Part shown: one piece after another, positions 42,120 through 51,450 of the stretch
How the letters are laid out: the number at the start of each line of letters is the position of its first letter
How positions within the stretch are numbered: position 1 is the stretch's first letter
Origin: Geitlerinema sp. PCC 7407
GTDB taxonomy: Bacteria > Cyanobacteriota > Cyanobacteriia > PCC-7407
Assembly (NCBI RefSeq): GCF_000317045.1
Contig: NC_019703.1
Coordinates: forward strand, 4,348,934-4,412,933
DNA: 64,000 bases
Direction of reading: 5' to 3'
Translations under genes and position numbers: made by a program
The notes under the pieces: generated by a model
What the model saw: the letters and a program-made list of their open reading frames with translations, nothing else
The model's database searches: none
What the model was told of the DNA's origin: nothing

Positions 42120-43922
42120 CTAGCGACGTCGCCACCACAGCACCGCCGCGATCGCAAATCCCGCCAGCGGCAAAATCACCAATCCCAGCCAGCGAATCAT
42201 TCGGGACTGGGCCGGGACAAGGACAATCCGGCGATCGGTCATTTCCTTGGGCCGGATCGACAGCGTGGGGTTGTCGCGCTCGCTCAGCCAGACCACCGAG
42301 TTGAGGAAAACGTCGCCGTTGAGCTGCTGGTCAAAAAAGCCGTCTAGGGCAAAGCGAGAGTTGCCAATCACGACCAGGCGGGGCTCCCGGGGGGCCTCTG
42401 CCTGATCAGCCGCTGGCGATGGGCTCGGGGAGGGGCTGGGAGACGGGCTAGGAGACGCGCTGGGCGACGGGCTCGCGTCAGCCGCTGGGCTCTCCGACGC
42501 CTCCGGCGAGGGGCTGGGGCTAGCCTCCGGCGCTGGGCTCTCGGAGGCCTCTGGCGAGGGACTGGGCGAGGGACTCGGGGAAGGACTCGGGGAGGGCGAA
42601 GCTGCGGCTTCCTCGGCCTGCGCATCGCTGGGGCTCTTGCTCAGAGCCACGCCCAGGGTGAGGGGACCCCGCAGATCGGTGTTTTGGTCAAAGCTAACGC
42701 GGCGGTTGCTGAGGTCGCTCTCGGCCCAGCTTTGGTCCCCGGTCAGCAAGAGGGGCACCGCCTCAATGCCGGGTTTCTCGGCGATCTCGATGGGGCGAGC
42801 GAGGACATAAAACGAGTTGCCGCCCTCGAAGTCGCGCGTGATGGGGTGGGCGCCGTAGCGGGTGACCAGAGGCGCAGTGGGTCCGTAGCCCACGAGACCA
42901 CCGCTGGGATCAATGGCCGCGCCGCCGCCCGAGCCGTCGATCACGGTGCGCGGGTCGAGGGTGACCCCCCAGTCTTGAAGCAGGGCGGTGAGGCCCGGAT
43001 CGGTGTTGGGATCCGCCAGGAGCAGGACGCTGCCGCCACCATTGAGATAGGCCCGCAAGGCCTCAATCTCTGGGGGCAAAAAGGCGCGCTGAGACCCGGC
43101 AATAATCACCACAGAGGCGTCTTCGAGCACCGTTTCTGGGTCGCTGTCGCCCGAGGCGAGGCGCTCGGCCAGGTTCAGGGGCGCCGCAGTGAAGTTTTTG
43201 CTTTTGAGGAACGACACGCCCTGGGAAAACTGCTCTAGGGGCGGCTCACCATGGCCCTGAAGGAAGTAGACCGTGTCCTGGCGATCGCTGGCGATCTGCT
43301 CGAGGGCACTAGTCAGGCGGATTTCCGAGAAAGGCTCCTGGCGGACGTTTTGCACCAGCTGGCGGCGATCGCCCCGTTGCAGGTACATTTCTCCCACGCC
43401 GCGCAGACCAAACTCCCGCGCGATGCCCGGCTGTCCCTGGGGGTCCACAAACTCAAAGGAAAAGTCCGCCGGATTTTGGCGGCGGTAGTTTTCGAGGGCC
43501 TCCCGCAGCTGAGGATTGACGTCCTGATCAAAGATCACCACCTTGACGGGCTGGTCTAGATTGCGGACGATTTGCCGTGATTGGGGGGCCAGGGTGTAGA
43601 GGCGATTTTCGGTCAGATCCACCCGGTAAACGTAGCGAGCGGCCAAGAAGTTGACCAGCCCGAGGATCGTGATCATGGCCAGGGTCGCGGCCAGGGCGTT
43701 GGTGCCGACCTGGGTCGATCGCCGTCCCCAAAAGCCCCCAGAGAGGCCGCCGCTCAGGCCCAACCACAGGATCAAAATCACGATGCCCGCCACGATCAGG
43801 CCGACGGGAATGGGACCCCAGGCGCCTGCTACTACGCCCGCCGTCAACCCTGCGATCGCCAATCCCGGACCGAACCACACGAGAAATCGCCAATATCGTT
43901 GCTTGGCCAGGAAGGTTTTCAT
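42120..43922 (-). CDS. GldG-like ABC-type auxiliary protein
   Basis: A 600-residue protein of the GldG/ABC_transp_aux family. N-terminal membrane helices lie at about 10-75 (WFGPGLAIAGLTAGVVAGAWG; TNALAATLAMITILGLVNFLAARYVYRVDLTENRLYTL). A large outer domain with DxH-like sugar- or peptide-binding fold follows (IFDQDVNPQLREALENYRR; VYFLQGHGEPPLEQF; VLLLADPNTDPGL). A long Ser/Pro/Ala/Glu-rich run of about 75 residues (PSPSPS type) interrupts it, and a last helix lies at the C-terminus (LVILPLAGFAIAAVLWW). ATG 43922 is chosen. It overlaps nothing but follows the permease gene (which ends at 43939) by 16 nt. Confidence 0.9.
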   Translation of the reverse strand: MKTFLAKQRYWRFLVWFGPGLAIAGLTAGVVAGAWGPIPVGLIVAGIVILILWLGLSGGLSGGFWGRRSTQVGTNALAATLAMITILGLVNFLAARYVYRVDLTENRLYTLAPQSRQIVRNLDQPVKVVIFDQDVNPQLREALENYRRQNPADFSFEFVDPQGQPGIAREFGLRGVGEMYLQRGDRRQLVQNVRQEPFSEIRLTSALEQIASDRQDTVYFLQGHGEPPLEQFSQGVSFLKSKNFTAAPLNLAERLASGDSDPETVLEDASVVIIAGSQRAFLPPEIEALRAYLNGGGSVLLLADPNTDPGLTALLQDWGVTLDPRTVIDGSGGGAAIDPSGGLVGYGPTAPLVTRYGAHPITRDFEGGNSFYVLARPIEIAEKPGIEAVPLLLTGDQSWAESDLSNRRVSFDQNTDLRGPLTLGVALSKSPSDAQAEEAAASPSPSPSPSPSPSPSPEASESPAPEASPSPSPEASESPAADASPSPSASPSPSPSPSPSPSPAADQAEAPREPRLVVIGNSRFALDGFFDQQLNGDVFLNSVVWLSERDNPTLSIRPKEMTDRRIVLVPAQSRMIRWLGLVILPLAGFAIAAVLWWRRR

Positions 43923-43938
43923 AGTCACATCGATTGCT

Positions 43939-44745
43939 CTAAGACCGTTGGAAGCGCAGCGCTTCAATGGATTGGGCTGTCAGAAACAGCCCCAGAAAAA
44001 TATAGCTGCCAAACAAAATCAGGCTGCTGGTGTCCACAATGCCCTGGACCAGGTTGGTGAAGTGCTTGAGCAGCGACAGATGGGCGATCGCCTCTCCCAC
44101 CGGGCCGCCCACGCCTTTGCCCACTTCGTTGATCACCCACAGCACCAGCACCAGCGCAAAGGTGAAAACCGCCGCAATAATCGAGCTGTCCGTCAGAGAC
44201 GAAATAAACATCCCCAGCGACAAAATGCCCGCCGCCAGCAAGACCAAGCCCAGGTGGCTGATCAGCAAAATCGTGATCGGAACCGCAGGGTCCGTGGCGC
44301 TCAGGGCGATCGCCTCATAGACCATCACCGGGACCAGCAGCGTGACAAAGAACGTCAGCACCCCCAGCAGCTTGCCCAGAGCCACCGCCCAGTTGGTCAG
44401 GGGCGAGGTGGCCAGCAGCTCCAGAGTGCCGCGCTTGCGCTCCTCCGAGTAGAGGCCCATGGACAAAATCGGCAGCACCACCATGGAGAGAGACGCCATG
44501 ATGCTCAAGAAATTTTGGAGCAGGATGTAGGGCACATCAAAGGGCGGCACCGCCGCGGCCCCAAACTGCTGACGCTGCTGATCGAGCTGTACCGACTGCT
44601 CCAGCAGACTATCGAGAATCCCGACAAAAAAGAGGCCCGACAGCAGCCAAAACACGCCAGCCACGACGTAGGCCAGGGGGGAAGCGAAATAGCCCCGCAG
44701 TTCCTTTTGGTAAATCGCTAGCACATTGCTCAGAATGACGCGCAT
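43939..44745 (-). CDS. ABC-2 type permease (GldF-like)
   Basis: A 268-residue membrane protein with six predicted helices, an ABC-2 family permease. MRVILSNVLAIYQKELRGYFASPLAYVVAGVFWLL and SEERKRGTLELLATSPLTNWAVALGKLLG are the typical GldF/CcmB-like N-terminal features. It should form the membrane channel for the ATPase encoded directly upstream (the stop and start codons abut at 44745/44746). Confidence 0.92.
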   Translation of the reverse strand: MRVILSNVLAIYQKELRGYFASPLAYVVAGVFWLLSGLFFVGILDSLLEQSVQLDQQRQQFGAAAVPPFDVPYILLQNFLSIMASLSMVVLPILSMGLYSEERKRGTLELLATSPLTNWAVALGKLLGVLTFFVTLLVPVMVYEAIALSATDPAVPITILLISHLGLVLLAAGILSLGMFISSLTDSSIIAAVFTFALVLVLWVINEVGKGVGGPVGEAIAHLSLLKHFTNLVQGIVDTSSLILFGSYIFLGLFLTAQSIEALRFQRS

Positions 44746-45777
44746 CTACGCTGCTTCTCCTTCATTGGACGATTCAGGGGCGATCGCGCCCTCCGGTTCA
44801 GCGGTCTCCGTCGCCGCATCAGTCACCGATTTCTCGGCGGTCGTCAGCTCCAAGAAAACATCCTCCAGGCTAGCCCGCAAGCGGTGCATTTCATAGAGGC
44901 CCACCCCAGCGCCGACCAAGACCGCCGCCAGATCGCGGCCCGGATCAAAGCCCGGCTCTGAGAGAACCCGCAGACGCTGGCGACGCGCCGTCGGCGCCTC
45001 ATCCTCCTGGGGAATCAGCTCCACCAGGCGCACCCCTGGCACCGCCTTCAGCAGCGCGATCACCGCTTCCAGGGTGCCCTCGACCTCCAGTTCGTAGTTG
45101 GCGCCGCCCGCTAGCTGCGCCATCAGAGCCTCTGGGGTATTGGTCGTGACAACGCGGCCCCGGTTGATGATCGCCACGCGATCGCAGGTCATGCTGACCT
45201 CAGGCAAAATGTGAGTCGAAAGAATAATCGTGTGGGTCCCCGCCAGGCTCTTGATCAGGTTGCGGACCTCAATGATTTGGCGCGGGTCTAGGCCCACCGT
45301 CGGCTCATCCAGCACGATCACCGGCGGATCGTGGACGATCGCCTGGGCAATTCCCACCCGCTGCCGATAGCCCTTCGACAGCTTGTGAATCAGGGTATCG
45401 CGCTTGTCCATGAGGCCGCAGCGCTCCAGGGACAGCTGGATCTGGCGCGGGCGATCGCCCGCCGACACGCCCTTGATCTTTGCCACAAAGTTGAGGAACG
45501 TCGCCACCGTCATGTCCGGGTACAGCGGCGGCGTCTCCGGCAAATAGCCAATGCGCTGGCGCACCGCCATCGAGTCCTCGTGGACCTCGTAGCCCGCCAC
45601 CCGAGCCGTTCCGCTCGTAGCAGGCAAATAGCCCGTCAAGATACGCATCGTCGTCGTTTTACCAGCGCCGTTAGGACCGAGAAATCCCAAAATTTCCCCG
45701 GCCTGCACCTCGAAGGTAATATCGGCGATCGCCGGCGTTGAACCGTAGACCTTGCTTAAATGCTCGACTTCAATCAT
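44746..45777 (-). CDS. ABC transporter ATP-binding protein (GldA-like)
   Basis: A 343-residue ABC ATPase. Walker A GPNGAGKTTTMRIL, Q-loop region YLPETPPLYP, signature LSKGYRQRVGIAQAI and Walker B VIVLDEPTVGLDPRQ are all intact. The C-terminal 120 residues form an extension (about 220-300) ending in a Glu/Ala-rich tail. It is the first gene of the four-gene set ATPase-permease-GldG-like-DUF4340. The exported substrate is unknown. Confidence 0.93.
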   Translation of the reverse strand: MIEVEHLSKVYGSTPAIADITFEVQAGEILGFLGPNGAGKTTTMRILTGYLPATSGTARVAGYEVHEDSMAVRQRIGYLPETPPLYPDMTVATFLNFVAKIKGVSAGDRPRQIQLSLERCGLMDKRDTLIHKLSKGYRQRVGIAQAIVHDPPVIVLDEPTVGLDPRQIIEVRNLIKSLAGTHTIILSTHILPEVSMTCDRVAIINRGRVVTTNTPEALMAQLAGGANYELEVEGTLEAVIALLKAVPGVRLVELIPQEDEAPTARRQRLRVLSEPGFDPGRDLAAVLVGAGVGLYEMHRLRASLEDVFLELTTAEKSVTDAATETAEPEGAIAPESSNEGEAA

Positions 45778-46202
45778 TGCGCCTATTTATGAAGGGAAAC
45801 GACAATGTTTCTACTCACAGAAAAATTGTGTGCTCCCAGGTCTGGTGACCACACCTCGACATCCGGCCCAGGCGATCGCCCCCTGGAACGCTCTCCAGCC
45901 CTCCTGCCGCCCGACCCAGCGGCCAGACCCAGGAGGCTTGAGTCCCACTCAAGACCCCAGCCAGGAGCGTCACCAGATCTTGATAGCGCCCCAAGGATAG
46001 CGCCCATAGAACCCTGTCCGCTGCACTCAAGCATGCACCAAAGCATCGTGAGCAGAAGATGCCACACTTTGGCCCACAACGGCAAGAACACCGGCCCATT
46101 CTCCCAGCCAAAGCCCAGAGCCCTAGGCCCCAAGACCTTACCCTATCGGGGGCTTCCAGAAAATGCTTCCTAGGGCAGGCTTGGCGGCTGAGAGCAGGGC
46201 CG
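45778..46202. other. Intergenic region before the Gld-type operon
   Basis: About 425 bp between two minus-strand genes. No gene is seen; the open plus-strand frame at 45805-46173 is proline/serine/arginine-rich and not family-like. GGGCGCTATC occurs twice on the minus strand (near 45984-46010). The stretch next to 45780 holds the likely promoter of the ABC operon, and the end near 46203 would hold the 3' end of the glycosidase transcript. Confidence 0.5.
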
Positions 46203-47738
46203 CTACTGGAACTTGCAGAACTTCCGCTGACGGTCAAACTGGGGCTGCTGCCAGGAATAGGCAAAGTGGCTCACGGTTTTGATCTGGGGGGCGAGGCGCT
46301 GAATCGCCTGCATCTGCGCCTCCAGGGAGGGCCGATTGCTCACGGCGGCCCCCCAGTTCCCGGCAATCACGGGCTTGACCTGGGTGCCCGCCGGGGCCTG
46401 GGACAGCACCCGCTGCACCTGCTCGACGATGCAGTCCACGCTGCCGCAGGTGGCGTAGGACATGGGGTGCCACTCGATGTTGCCAGGGAAGCGGTCCCAC
46501 GGCTGCAAGCGCGAGTCAAAGCCCTGCTTGCCGATGATTTTGTTGCCGTCGGGGAAGAAGACTGCGCCTGCGGGTATGCCCTGCTGCTGCACAGGCGTGA
46601 CGGCCATGGTCAAAAAGTCCACCACGCCCTGGAAGGCGTGGGCCACACTCAGCAACCACAGCTCCTGCTGAAGGATGGGCTGGAGCTGAGCCGCAGTCAC
46701 ATTTTTGACATTGGTGGGAGTGCGACCCTGCCACAGAGGCTCGCCTTCTTGGGGATAGGCTTTGTTGACGGCGGCGATGTCTCCCGCCGAGACGAAGCCC
46801 TTTTGCAAGAAGGTCTGAATCAGGGCACGGCCTTTGTTGTTGATGGCGCGCTCATAGAGGGCTTGCTGGGCGGCGTCGCCGTAGACCCAGAGGTCTTGGA
46901 TTTTGCCAGCGACGGAGGCGGCCCCGGTGCCCCTGGGATAGCGAATGTAGTCGAAGAGGACGCCGTCTGGCTTGCGCTGCAGGATGGCCTGGAGCAGCTG
47001 GTAGTAGTCGTAGCGGGCCTGGGGATGGTAGGGGTCGACGAAGGAGCCGTCGGCGGTGCCGGTGACGGGGTCGGGCTCGTGGTTGTTGAGGGTGACGGTG
47101 GTTTCGCCGCGTCCGTTCACGGCGAGGACCTGCTGGCGATCGCTCCGGGTGGCGTAGGTGTAGCCAAAGTTCAGCGAGAACATCCAGGCGTAGACCTTGA
47201 GGCCGCGCTCGCGGCCCTTGGCGATGGACTGGGCCAGCAGGTCGACGTTCTCGTAGCCAGGAGTGCGGAGCAGGGACGGCCAGGCCGTCGAGTTGCTGCT
47301 GGAGGGCAGCAGCACTTGGCCGTTGGCAAACACTTCGACATAGACCTGGTTGTAGCCCCGGTTCACGATGTCATCGAGGACGGCTTCCAGGACACCGGGC
47401 TGGGCGTCGCAGGGATAGAGGCGTAGCCAGATGGCCTGGTTTTGGGGCCAGGTGCGGGTGCGGCACTGGCGAATGACTTCGGCGTGCTGCTTGAGCAGGT
47501 TTTGGTACTGGGTTTTGGCCTCTTCGCTGCCTTGCAGGGAGGACTGCAGCAGGCGCTGCTTTTCGAGGATTGAGTCGTTGAGGAGCTGGCAGTAGGCTCC
47601 GGTCTGCGCTTGCTGGGCCTGGGCGGGCGCGACCCAGGCTGTTTGCCCGCTAAAGAGGCTAGCGGTGAGGGCGATCGCCGACAGTCCACGCCGGGCGCGC
47701 TGGCCCCGCCATCGGGTTAGAAACCGCGCAATGTTCAT
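46203..47738 (-). CDS. Exported family-10-like glycosylhydrolase (GHL10/YngK-type)
   Basis: A 511-residue exported protein with a signal segment (GLSAIALTASLFSGQTAWVAPAQAQ). The main part is a TIM-barrel of the glycosidase-like family: AIWLRLYPCDAQPGVLEAVLDDIVNRGYNQVYVEVFANGQ, GLKVYAWMFSLNFGY, SFVDPYHPQARYDYYQLLQAIL, PDGVLFDYIRYPRG and IEWHPMSYATCG. The DYIRYP motif with its Asp is a strong family mark. It may cleave a cell-wall or surface glycan. ATG 47738 is used; a start at 47759 adds 7 residues. It stands alone. Confidence 0.85.
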   Translation of the reverse strand: MNIARFLTRWRGQRARRGLSAIALTASLFSGQTAWVAPAQAQQAQTGAYCQLLNDSILEKQRLLQSSLQGSEEAKTQYQNLLKQHAEVIRQCRTRTWPQNQAIWLRLYPCDAQPGVLEAVLDDIVNRGYNQVYVEVFANGQVLLPSSSNSTAWPSLLRTPGYENVDLLAQSIAKGRERGLKVYAWMFSLNFGYTYATRSDRQQVLAVNGRGETTVTLNNHEPDPVTGTADGSFVDPYHPQARYDYYQLLQAILQRKPDGVLFDYIRYPRGTGAASVAGKIQDLWVYGDAAQQALYERAINNKGRALIQTFLQKGFVSAGDIAAVNKAYPQEGEPLWQGRTPTNVKNVTAAQLQPILQQELWLLSVAHAFQGVVDFLTMAVTPVQQQGIPAGAVFFPDGNKIIGKQGFDSRLQPWDRFPGNIEWHPMSYATCGSVDCIVEQVQRVLSQAPAGTQVKPVIAGNWGAAVSNRPSLEAQMQAIQRLAPQIKTVSHFAYSWQQPQFDRQRKFCKFQ

Positions 47739-48111
47739 GCTGTGCTCCAAGCTCCTCACAACCGAAGTTTCAGGAAAACCAAAGTTTATTGTTCTATTTC
47801 ACAACCAGGGGTCTGGGCTCGGGGCGATCGCGCCTCTGAGCCGCCGATCGGCTTCGCTCCAAAGGAACTCGCCATCGACAGTTGAGGTCGCGCCAGGGAG
47901 CCATCGAGCGATCGCCCGCGCCATTCCCCTCTTAGAAACCGAACATTCCTCAGAAGTTCCTGATTTCGTCTCCCCTACTTCCCCAAGCCGCCCCGTCTCA
48001 TTCCGGACAAAATTTTGTCTCGAGAAAGGCAATCTGGTTGCAGAGTACAGCAATTTTTGCGCCGATTCACCCTGAATCTGGTCGCCAACCAGGGACCGTG
48101 TCACAAAACCT
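47739..48111. other. Intergenic region between glycosidase and MoxR genes
   Basis: About 370 bp with no gene. GGGACCGTGTC occurs twice, near 48091-48101 and 48121-48131, the second inside the 3' end of the moxR gene. TTCAGGAAA occurs close to both ends (47770 and 48112). The part near 47770-47800 is AT-rich and probably holds the glycosidase promoter. Confidence 0.45.
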
Positions 48112-49020
48112 TCAGGAAACCGGGACCGTGTCCAGCAGGCGAGCGATCGTCGCTTTGGCCTTGCGTCCGCCCACCGAAATCATCCGGTGCGACAGCACAA
48201 AGGGCGCTAAAAACTTCACATCATCCGGGATCACGTAGTCGCGACTGTCCAAAAAGGCCAGGGCTTGGCTCGCGCGCTGAAGGGCGATCGCCCCCCGCGG
48301 ACTCACCCCCAAAATCACGTCCTCATCTTCCCGCGTCGCCCGCACCAGATTCAGGATGTACTGCTGGAGGGAAGTCTCTAGCTTCACCTGGCTACAGAGG
48401 TGGCACAGCTCCTGAATGTCATCAATGGACAGGCAAGGCTGCAAGTCGTCCAGGCTCAGATTGCTTTGCCAGCGCTGTAGCATTTGCAACTCCTCGGCCT
48501 CCGTGGGATAGCCCAGGGACAGAGCCAGGGCGAAGCGATCCATCTGGGCCTCCGGCAGCGGAAAAGTCCCCTGATATTCCACCGGGTTTTGGGTGGCGAT
48601 CACAAAGAAAGGCCGAGGCACGCGGCGCGACACCCCGTCCACCGTCACCTGCTGCTCTTCCATCACCTCCAGCAGCGCCGACTGCGTCCGGGGGGTGGCG
48701 CGGTTAATCTCGTCTGCCAGCAGCACATTGGAAAACACCGGCCCGGCCAGAAATTCAAATTCGCCGGTGCTCTGGTTCCAGATGTTGGTGCCGGTGATGT
48801 CCGTGGGCAGCAGGTCGGGCGTGCACTGAATCCGCTGAAACTTCCCGTCAATGGAGCGCGCGAGGGACTTGGCAAGCAGCGTCTTTCCCACCCCCGGCAC
48901 ATCCTCTAGCAGGGCATGGCCGCCGGAGAACAGGGCAACCAAAACTAAGCGAATGGCATCGCTTTTGCCCACGATGGTGCGGCTGAGGTTCTCAGTTAGC
49001 CGGTTGATGCGCTCTCTCAT
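48112..49020 (-). CDS. MoxR-family AAA+ ATPase
   Basis: A 302-residue chaperone-like AAA+ ATPase. Walker A is in LLEDVPGVGKTLLAKSL, Walker B in NVLLADEINRATPRTQSALLEVMEE, sensor 1 in VIATQNPVEYQGTFPLPEAQMDRF, and the C-terminal lid has SPRGAIALQRASQALAFL. MoxR proteins help load metals or mature enzyme complexes, often with a von Willebrand-domain partner. No such DUF58 or VWA gene is adjacent here, so the partner is unknown. ATG 49020 fits the family start. Confidence 0.94.
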   Translation of the reverse strand: MRERINRLTENLSRTIVGKSDAIRLVLVALFSGGHALLEDVPGVGKTLLAKSLARSIDGKFQRIQCTPDLLPTDITGTNIWNQSTGEFEFLAGPVFSNVLLADEINRATPRTQSALLEVMEEQQVTVDGVSRRVPRPFFVIATQNPVEYQGTFPLPEAQMDRFALALSLGYPTEAEELQMLQRWQSNLSLDDLQPCLSIDDIQELCHLCSQVKLETSLQQYILNLVRATREDEDVILGVSPRGAIALQRASQALAFLDSRDYVIPDDVKFLAPFVLSHRMISVGGRKAKATIARLLDTVPVS

Positions 49021-49183
49021 GGATATGGCGATGTTGGTTCACGGTGACTCTGCTCCATCATGCCACCGTTTCCGGGGTGGCAGGGGCGAAAATCTGCCCA
49101 GGTTTGCCCCGAACCGACGCCAGGGGTGCAGCGCGGTCAGGCGATCGCCGGGAGCGTCGGGAGCACCGTCAGCAAAAGTTACT

Positions 49184-50176
49184 TTAAGCTTGAACCTTTG
49201 CGCTCAAGCTTGCCTTGGCCTGCTCGCAGTCCAGATGAATTTGGGCCGTGAGGCTCTCGAGGGAGTCAAATTTCTGCTCGGGCCGCAGGAAGGATTCCAG
49301 ACAGACCGTGAGGGTTTGGCCGTAGAGATCGCCGCTCCAGTCCAGGAGGTGGACCTCGACGGTCTGGTTGAGGCCGTCCACGGTGGGCCGGTTGCCCAGG
49401 TTCATGACGGCGGGCAGGGGGGCTGGATCGTGGGCCAGGTAAGCCCAGGCGCTGTAGACGCCCTGGCGCGGCAAGAACTTGTCGGATGGCAGGCGCAGAT
49501 TGGCGGTGGGAAAGCCGAGCTTGCGTCCGAGCTGGGCTCCGGCGACCACGTCCCCGAGCAGGGTGTAGGGATGGCCGAGGAGGCGATTGGCGCGGGCGAT
49601 GTCTCCGCTTTGCAGGGCCTCGCGAATGCCGGAGCTGCTGATGCGCTCTTCGGCGCAGGTTTCTAGGGGGACGATGATGACTTCGATACCGTGGTGAGCG
49701 GCGATCGCCCGCAAGTGCTCCGCTGTCCCCGTGCGGCCATGGCCAAAGCGAAAGTCTTGGCCCACGCTGACGCGGGTGGCCCCGAGCTGCCGCACCAAAA
49801 TCACGTCAACAAAATCCTGGGGCGTGAGGCTCGCCAGTTCTCGATCAAAGGGCAGCCGCACCAGCTGATCCACGCCCATCACCTTGAGCTGCTGAGCCTT
49901 TTCGGCAATGGGGGTAAGCAGGGCACGCGGCTGGCCGCTAAAGAACTCGCGGGGGTGGGGCCAAAAGGTCACCACCGTTGTATAAATCTGGGGAAGCTCG
50001 GAGCCTGTTGCCAGGGGCGATCGCCCCTTTTGGGCCAACAGCGATCGCTGGGACTCCGTCACAGGCACCAGCACAGGCTCAATGACTCGCCGATGCCCTC
50101 GATGGACGCCATCGAAGTTACCAAGGGCAATGGCAGTTGGAGTTAGAGCCGTGGCCGGAGAAGAAGTAATCCACAC
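49184..50176 (-). CDS. ribF: Bifunctional riboflavin kinase / FAD synthetase
   Basis: Makes FMN and FAD from riboflavin. The 330-residue protein has the N-terminal adenylyltransferase domain (ALGNFDGVHRGHRRVIEPV; FVDVILVRQLGATRVSVGQDFRFGHGRTG) and the C-terminal kinase domain (LLGDVVAGAQLGRKLGFPTANLRL; PAVMNLGNRPTVDG). Between them the S/GSIRE-like motif is ISSSGIREALQSGD. Start is GTG 50176. A stretch of about 65 residues between residues 28 and 70 is longer than in typical RibF. The gene is followed by a gap of 163 nt and the MoxR start. Confidence 0.96.
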   Translation of the reverse strand: MWITSSPATALTPTAIALGNFDGVHRGHRRVIEPVLVPVTESQRSLLAQKGRSPLATGSELPQIYTTVVTFWPHPREFFSGQPRALLTPIAEKAQQLKVMGVDQLVRLPFDRELASLTPQDFVDVILVRQLGATRVSVGQDFRFGHGRTGTAEHLRAIAAHHGIEVIIVPLETCAEERISSSGIREALQSGDIARANRLLGHPYTLLGDVVAGAQLGRKLGFPTANLRLPSDKFLPRQGVYSAWAYLAHDPAPLPAVMNLGNRPTVDGLNQTVEVHLLDWSGDLYGQTLTVCLESFLRPEQKFDSLESLTAQIHLDCEQAKASLSAKVQA

Positions 50177-50286
50177 GCCTCACATTTTGCCACAATCCGC
50201 CCCTTCCCCGCTGCCTAGGGCCAATCTTGCGAGGAGGCGGGGGCGCGATCGCCTCGATTGGCCTCTGTTGATCTGAATTGGCTGCG

Positions 50287-51195
50287 CTAAACCGAAACCT
50301 TCGAAGCCGCGTCGCTCGCTGGCTCCGACGACTCATCATTACTCGGCGCCACCAGCTGCACCGACAGCCCCTCGCGCGCCATGATGCAGTTCGCGAAGCT
50401 CTGGGCCGCTTGCTCACCCACCCGATCCAGAAAATCATCGTTGTGCATCGGGTCATGGTGGAAAATCACCAGCCGCTTCACGTTGGCCGCCTTCGCCACC
50501 TTGATCGCCTCTTGCCAGGTCGAGTGGCCCCAGCCCACCTTGCTGGAGGTCTTGGAATGATATTCCTCGTCCGTGTAAGTCGCGTCGTAGATCATCACGT
50601 CTGCATTCCGGGCCAGACGCATGACGTTTTCGTCGAGGCGATCGGGAAAATGCTCTGTATCCGTAATGTAGGCCGCCGCATACTGACGCCAGTTGACGCG
50701 ATAGCCCACCGCTTCACCGGGGTGGTTGAGCAGGGCCGTCTCCACCGAAATATCGTCGATCTGGATCGTTTCCCCGATCTCGAGATCGTAAAACTTCAGG
50801 TCTGCGCCCATCACCTGGAGCGGGACCGGGAAGTTGGGGTGCAGCATCTGGTCATTGAGGCGCTGCTCGATGGTGGAGCCATTGGGGGCGATGGAGCCGT
50901 GGATATGGAAGCGGTTGCCCCGCACAAAGGCCGGCACAAAGAAGGGAAAGCCCTGGATGTGGTCCCAGTGGGAGTGAGTAAAGAAGAGATAGGCTTCGGC
51001 GGGCAGCTGAGACATCAACGCGTTCCCCAGCATTCGCAGACCGGTTCCCCCGTCAAAGATCAGGCGCTTGCTGCCCACCCGCATCTCAACGCAGGAGGTG
51101 TTGCCGCCGTAGCGAACGGTTTCTGCGCCAGGTGAAGCAATGCTGCCTCGAACGCCCCAAAAATGAACTGTGAACTGGTCGTGCGTGCTAGACAT
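50287..51195 (-). CDS. MBL-fold metallo-hydrolase
   Basis: A 302-residue metallo-beta-lactamase-fold protein. The zinc motif is FFTHSHWDHIQGFPF with His residues for two metals, followed by an Asp in ITDTEHFPD, ADVMIYDATYTDEEY and the HHDP near the end. The N-terminal VHFWGVRGSIASPGAETVRYGGNTSC is typical of the cyclic-phosphodiesterase/RNase Z-like group. It may hydrolyse a cyclic nucleotide or phosphodiester; substrate is unknown. ATG 51195 is used. The last 20 residues are a Ser/Glu-rich tail. Confidence 0.92.
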   Translation of the reverse strand: MSSTHDQFTVHFWGVRGSIASPGAETVRYGGNTSCVEMRVGSKRLIFDGGTGLRMLGNALMSQLPAEAYLFFTHSHWDHIQGFPFFVPAFVRGNRFHIHGSIAPNGSTIEQRLNDQMLHPNFPVPLQVMGADLKFYDLEIGETIQIDDISVETALLNHPGEAVGYRVNWRQYAAAYITDTEHFPDRLDENVMRLARNADVMIYDATYTDEEYHSKTSSKVGWGHSTWQEAIKVAKAANVKRLVIFHHDPMHNDDFLDRVGEQAAQSFANCIMAREGLSVQLVAPSNDESSEPASDAASKVSV

Positions 51196-51450
51196 GGGTG
51201 TTCCGTACGAAGGACGTTACTGAAGTCTCAAGCGTTGGCAACTCAGTTGCCCACTAGCCTAACCCAGACTACTGGTGTTGTGGGCTGCAACACTCTTTCT
51301 AAATACCCCGTAAATACACCCGTGACTGGTCGGCGGACGAAGGCTGGATTTGCAGGTTGGCAGATACGCTATCACACAACTCGGGTGCCCTTTACCCCGG
51401 TTTAAACAAAATTTCTTTTGAATGTCTTTAATCGATCGCAATCAGAAAGG

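Noticed and set aside
45805-46173. 122-codon plus-strand frame between ABC and glycosidase genes
   Set aside because: Proline, serine and arginine dominate and there is no recognisable start signal or family.
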